A stretch of DNA of 33,683 nt from an uncultured Pelagibacteraceae bacterium (GTDB lineage: Bacteria; Pseudomonadota; Alphaproteobacteria; Pelagibacterales; Pelagibacteraceae): the NCBI GenBank assembly GCA_902546765.1, contig CACCLG010000011.1, forward strand, positions 1-33,683, in the 5' to 3' direction. The translations under genes were made by a program, and so were the position numbers. The notes under the pieces were generated by a model. That model had not been told where the DNA came from, did no database searches, and saw only the letters and a list, made by a program, of their open reading frames with translations. Of the stretch, positions 32,468 through 33,683 are shown one piece after another (positions within the stretch are counted from its first letter, which is position 1; each line of letters opens with the position of its first letter).

Positions 32468-33508
32468 TTAGTATTTTATTTCTTTGTTAACTTTCTTCAA
32501 CGTCTTGTCTGTCCCATGGTGAAAATGCTTACTCATGTCAGGCATATACTTCATTGCTATTGGTTTTTTACCTACAGCAACTGCCATCTCTCTCACATGA
32601 TGAGCTTCAGCACCACAACAGATACCTATTAAATTAATTTTTTCTTTTAGACATTCTTTTGCAAATTCAGCCATTTCAAATCTGTTACAAAATAAATTAT
32701 CTAAAGCTATAGGAAAAGCATTTCCTCCCGGAATGCAATCACATCCATGATCTGTTTGGTTTAGAAATCCTGGTTCTTCCTCTGTTGTTCTATAAGGAAC
32801 AGGTAGCCCCGCAACATGGCATGAAACTTTTTTTCTAACTTCTTTTAAAAGTTTCATTGTCATTTTTGGACCTCTGTAACAATTTAAACCTACAACATCT
32901 GCTCCGAGATCCTCGACTATTTTACATGCGTCTTCAGCGGTATGACCATCTCTTGTCAAATCACCACGAGGTATTGCATAATTGGCAACTGCAATCAAAC
33001 CTTCATCCTTAATTGCTTTTAAAGCTATTTTCATTTCATCTACCCAATTGATTGTTTCTGCAACTACAAAGTCAACTCCTGCTTCTTTTGCCCAAAGCAC
33101 TTGTTCTTCGTACATTCTTTGACATTCTTTAAAAGAATTTTTATCTTTTGGATCAAAAATATTTGTATTAGCTACATCTCCACAAACCATTAAATCTAAA
33201 TCTTTAAATTCATTTGCAGCATCCTTCGCGATTTGAAGGGCATTTTTTTGCATTGGTTCAAGTAAATGTTCTTTTCCTATAATTCTAAGTTTTTCTCTAT
33301 GTCCATAATAAGTGAATGCTTGAACAACATCTGAGCCAGCTCTTATAAATTCTCTATGCAATTGTGTAACTACATCTGGATGCTCTAATACTACTTCAGG
33401 TACAAAAGGTCCGGCAGAAAGGTATCCTCTTCTTTCCATTGCAAATAAATATCCTTCTGCAAAGATAACTGGACCAGCATCTAATCTTGATATTAAATCT
33501 TTTTTCAT
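32468..33508 (-). CDS. bhmT: Betaine-homocysteine S-methyltransferase
   Basis: Moves a methyl group from glycine betaine to homocysteine, giving dimethylglycine and methionine. The N-terminus AEGYLFAMERRGYLSAGPF and HPDVVTQLHREFIRAGSDV align well with mammalian BHMT. The zinc Cys positions are present: Cys210 in GLNC and Cys297-Cys298 in GICCG. At 346 residues it is shorter than the roughly 406 of mammalian BHMT, which has an extra oligomerisation tail. It is first in the minus-strand operon, with GGGAGG 3 bases before the ATG, and is followed by the enzyme that would use its product dimethylglycine. A related betaine- or dimethylthetin-type methyl donor cannot be excluded. Confidence 0.9.
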   Translation of the reverse strand: MKKDLISRLDAGPVIFAEGYLFAMERRGYLSAGPFVPEVVLEHPDVVTQLHREFIRAGSDVVQAFTYYGHREKLRIIGKEHLLEPMQKNALQIAKDAANEFKDLDLMVCGDVANTNIFDPKDKNSFKECQRMYEEQVLWAKEAGVDFVVAETINWVDEMKIALKAIKDEGLIAVANYAIPRGDLTRDGHTAEDACKIVEDLGADVVGLNCYRGPKMTMKLLKEVRKKVSCHVAGLPVPYRTTEEEPGFLNQTDHGCDCIPGGNAFPIALDNLFCNRFEMAEFAKECLKEKINLIGICCGAEAHHVREMAVAVGKKPIAMKYMPDMSKHFHHGTDKTLKKVNKEIKY

Positions 33509-33683
33509 TTTCCTCCCTTTGTTTTATTTTTTTAAATTTGAGGAAAAAATTTTAATAGCTGTCTCTTATTATTGATTGTTGAAAAACTGTTTTACAATTC
33601 AGATTGAAAAAAAATCCTAAAAAAAAATTTTTACAAATTAATTTCATTATCAATAATATTATTTTAAAAAATCGATATCATAA
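33509..33683 (-). promoter_or_regulatory. Leader region of the BHMT operon
   Basis: On the minus strand this 175-bp stretch ends with a strong Shine-Dalgarno GGGAGG (33512-33517) very close to the ATG. The rest is A/T-rich with A- and T-runs. A weak promoter candidate is TTGTAA about 18-19 bp before ATAATA. I looked for a SAM-responsive or glycine riboswitch and could not assemble one. No gene is visible, and the region may continue past the window. Confidence 0.4.

Noticed and set aside
29731..33679. Shared 13-base AAAAATCGATATC at 29731-29743 and 33667-33679
   Set aside because: It is short, A-rich and unsupported by position; chance recurrence is plausible in DNA of this composition.
33509..33683. 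SAM-type or glycine riboswitch before BHMT
   Set aside because: SAM-V elements are known before bhmT in marine bacteria, so I looked, but no consistent stem plus pseudoknot could be built by eye. A covariance-model search (Infernal with the SAM-II/SAM-V models) would decide.

Overview
The window reads as a small, very AT-rich, densely packed alphaproteobacterial genome of the SAR11 (Pelagibacterales) type. The support is the low GC, 1-8 bp gene overlaps, almost no intergenic DNA, and a gene set typical of marine methyl-compound users: heterotetrameric sarcosine oxidase, betaine-homocysteine methyltransferase, dimethylglycine dehydrogenase-like and GcvT-like demethylases, and formate-THF ligase. 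The assignment is inference from gene content; no rRNA or tRNA is present to confirm it.

Region 1 (1-8829, plus strand) is a glycerol uptake and catabolism operon. It holds the C-terminal part of glycerol kinase, the GlpV binding protein, the GlpS/GlpT ATPase pair, the GlpP/GlpQ permeases, the small membrane protein GlpU, a GpsA-type NAD(P)-linked glycerol-3-phosphate dehydrogenase and a class I glutamine amidotransferase-like protein. A strong hairpin separates glpV from glpS.

Region 2 (8840-15773) holds formate-THF ligase (minus strand), divergent from soxB-soxD-soxA-soxG (plus strand). The 150-bp gap between them carries two identical 16-bp repeats 24 bp apart. Sarcosine is oxidised to glycine and the methyl carbon enters the folate pool.

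Region 3 (15781-19998) holds a minus-strand run: a GNAT acetyltransferase, an unknown protein, a folate/biopterin-type (BT1) transporter and a persulfide dioxygenase-rhodanese fusion. A YedK/HMCES-type DNA-crosslink protein is divergent from it.

Region 4 (19944-21848) looks rearranged. A DapA-family aldolase/lyase and a divergent Lrp/AsnC regulator are flanked by a 38-bp imperfect direct repeat. A possible gene remnant sits at the left edge and a 10-bp tandem repeat at the right.

Region 5 (21849-27571) holds purE-purK (minus strand). Next comes an overlapping plus-strand operon of unknown function: an M19-like protein lacking several metal ligands, a 554-residue protein, a DUF3726-like protein and a 56-residue zinc-ribbon protein. 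A Yip1-family protein with a tiny translationally coupled membrane peptide runs convergently.

Region 6 (27611-33508, minus strand) is a methylated-osmolyte operon: BHMT, a dimethylglycine dehydrogenase-like protein that is cut short, a glycine betaine-type permease with a TTG start, a compact MetF-like protein and a GcvT/DmdA-like demethylase. With sarcosine oxidase it outlines a route from glycine betaine through dimethylglycine and sarcosine to glycine, with methyl groups entering homocysteine or folate. The junction between the dimethylglycine dehydrogenase gene and the permease looks like a deletion scar.
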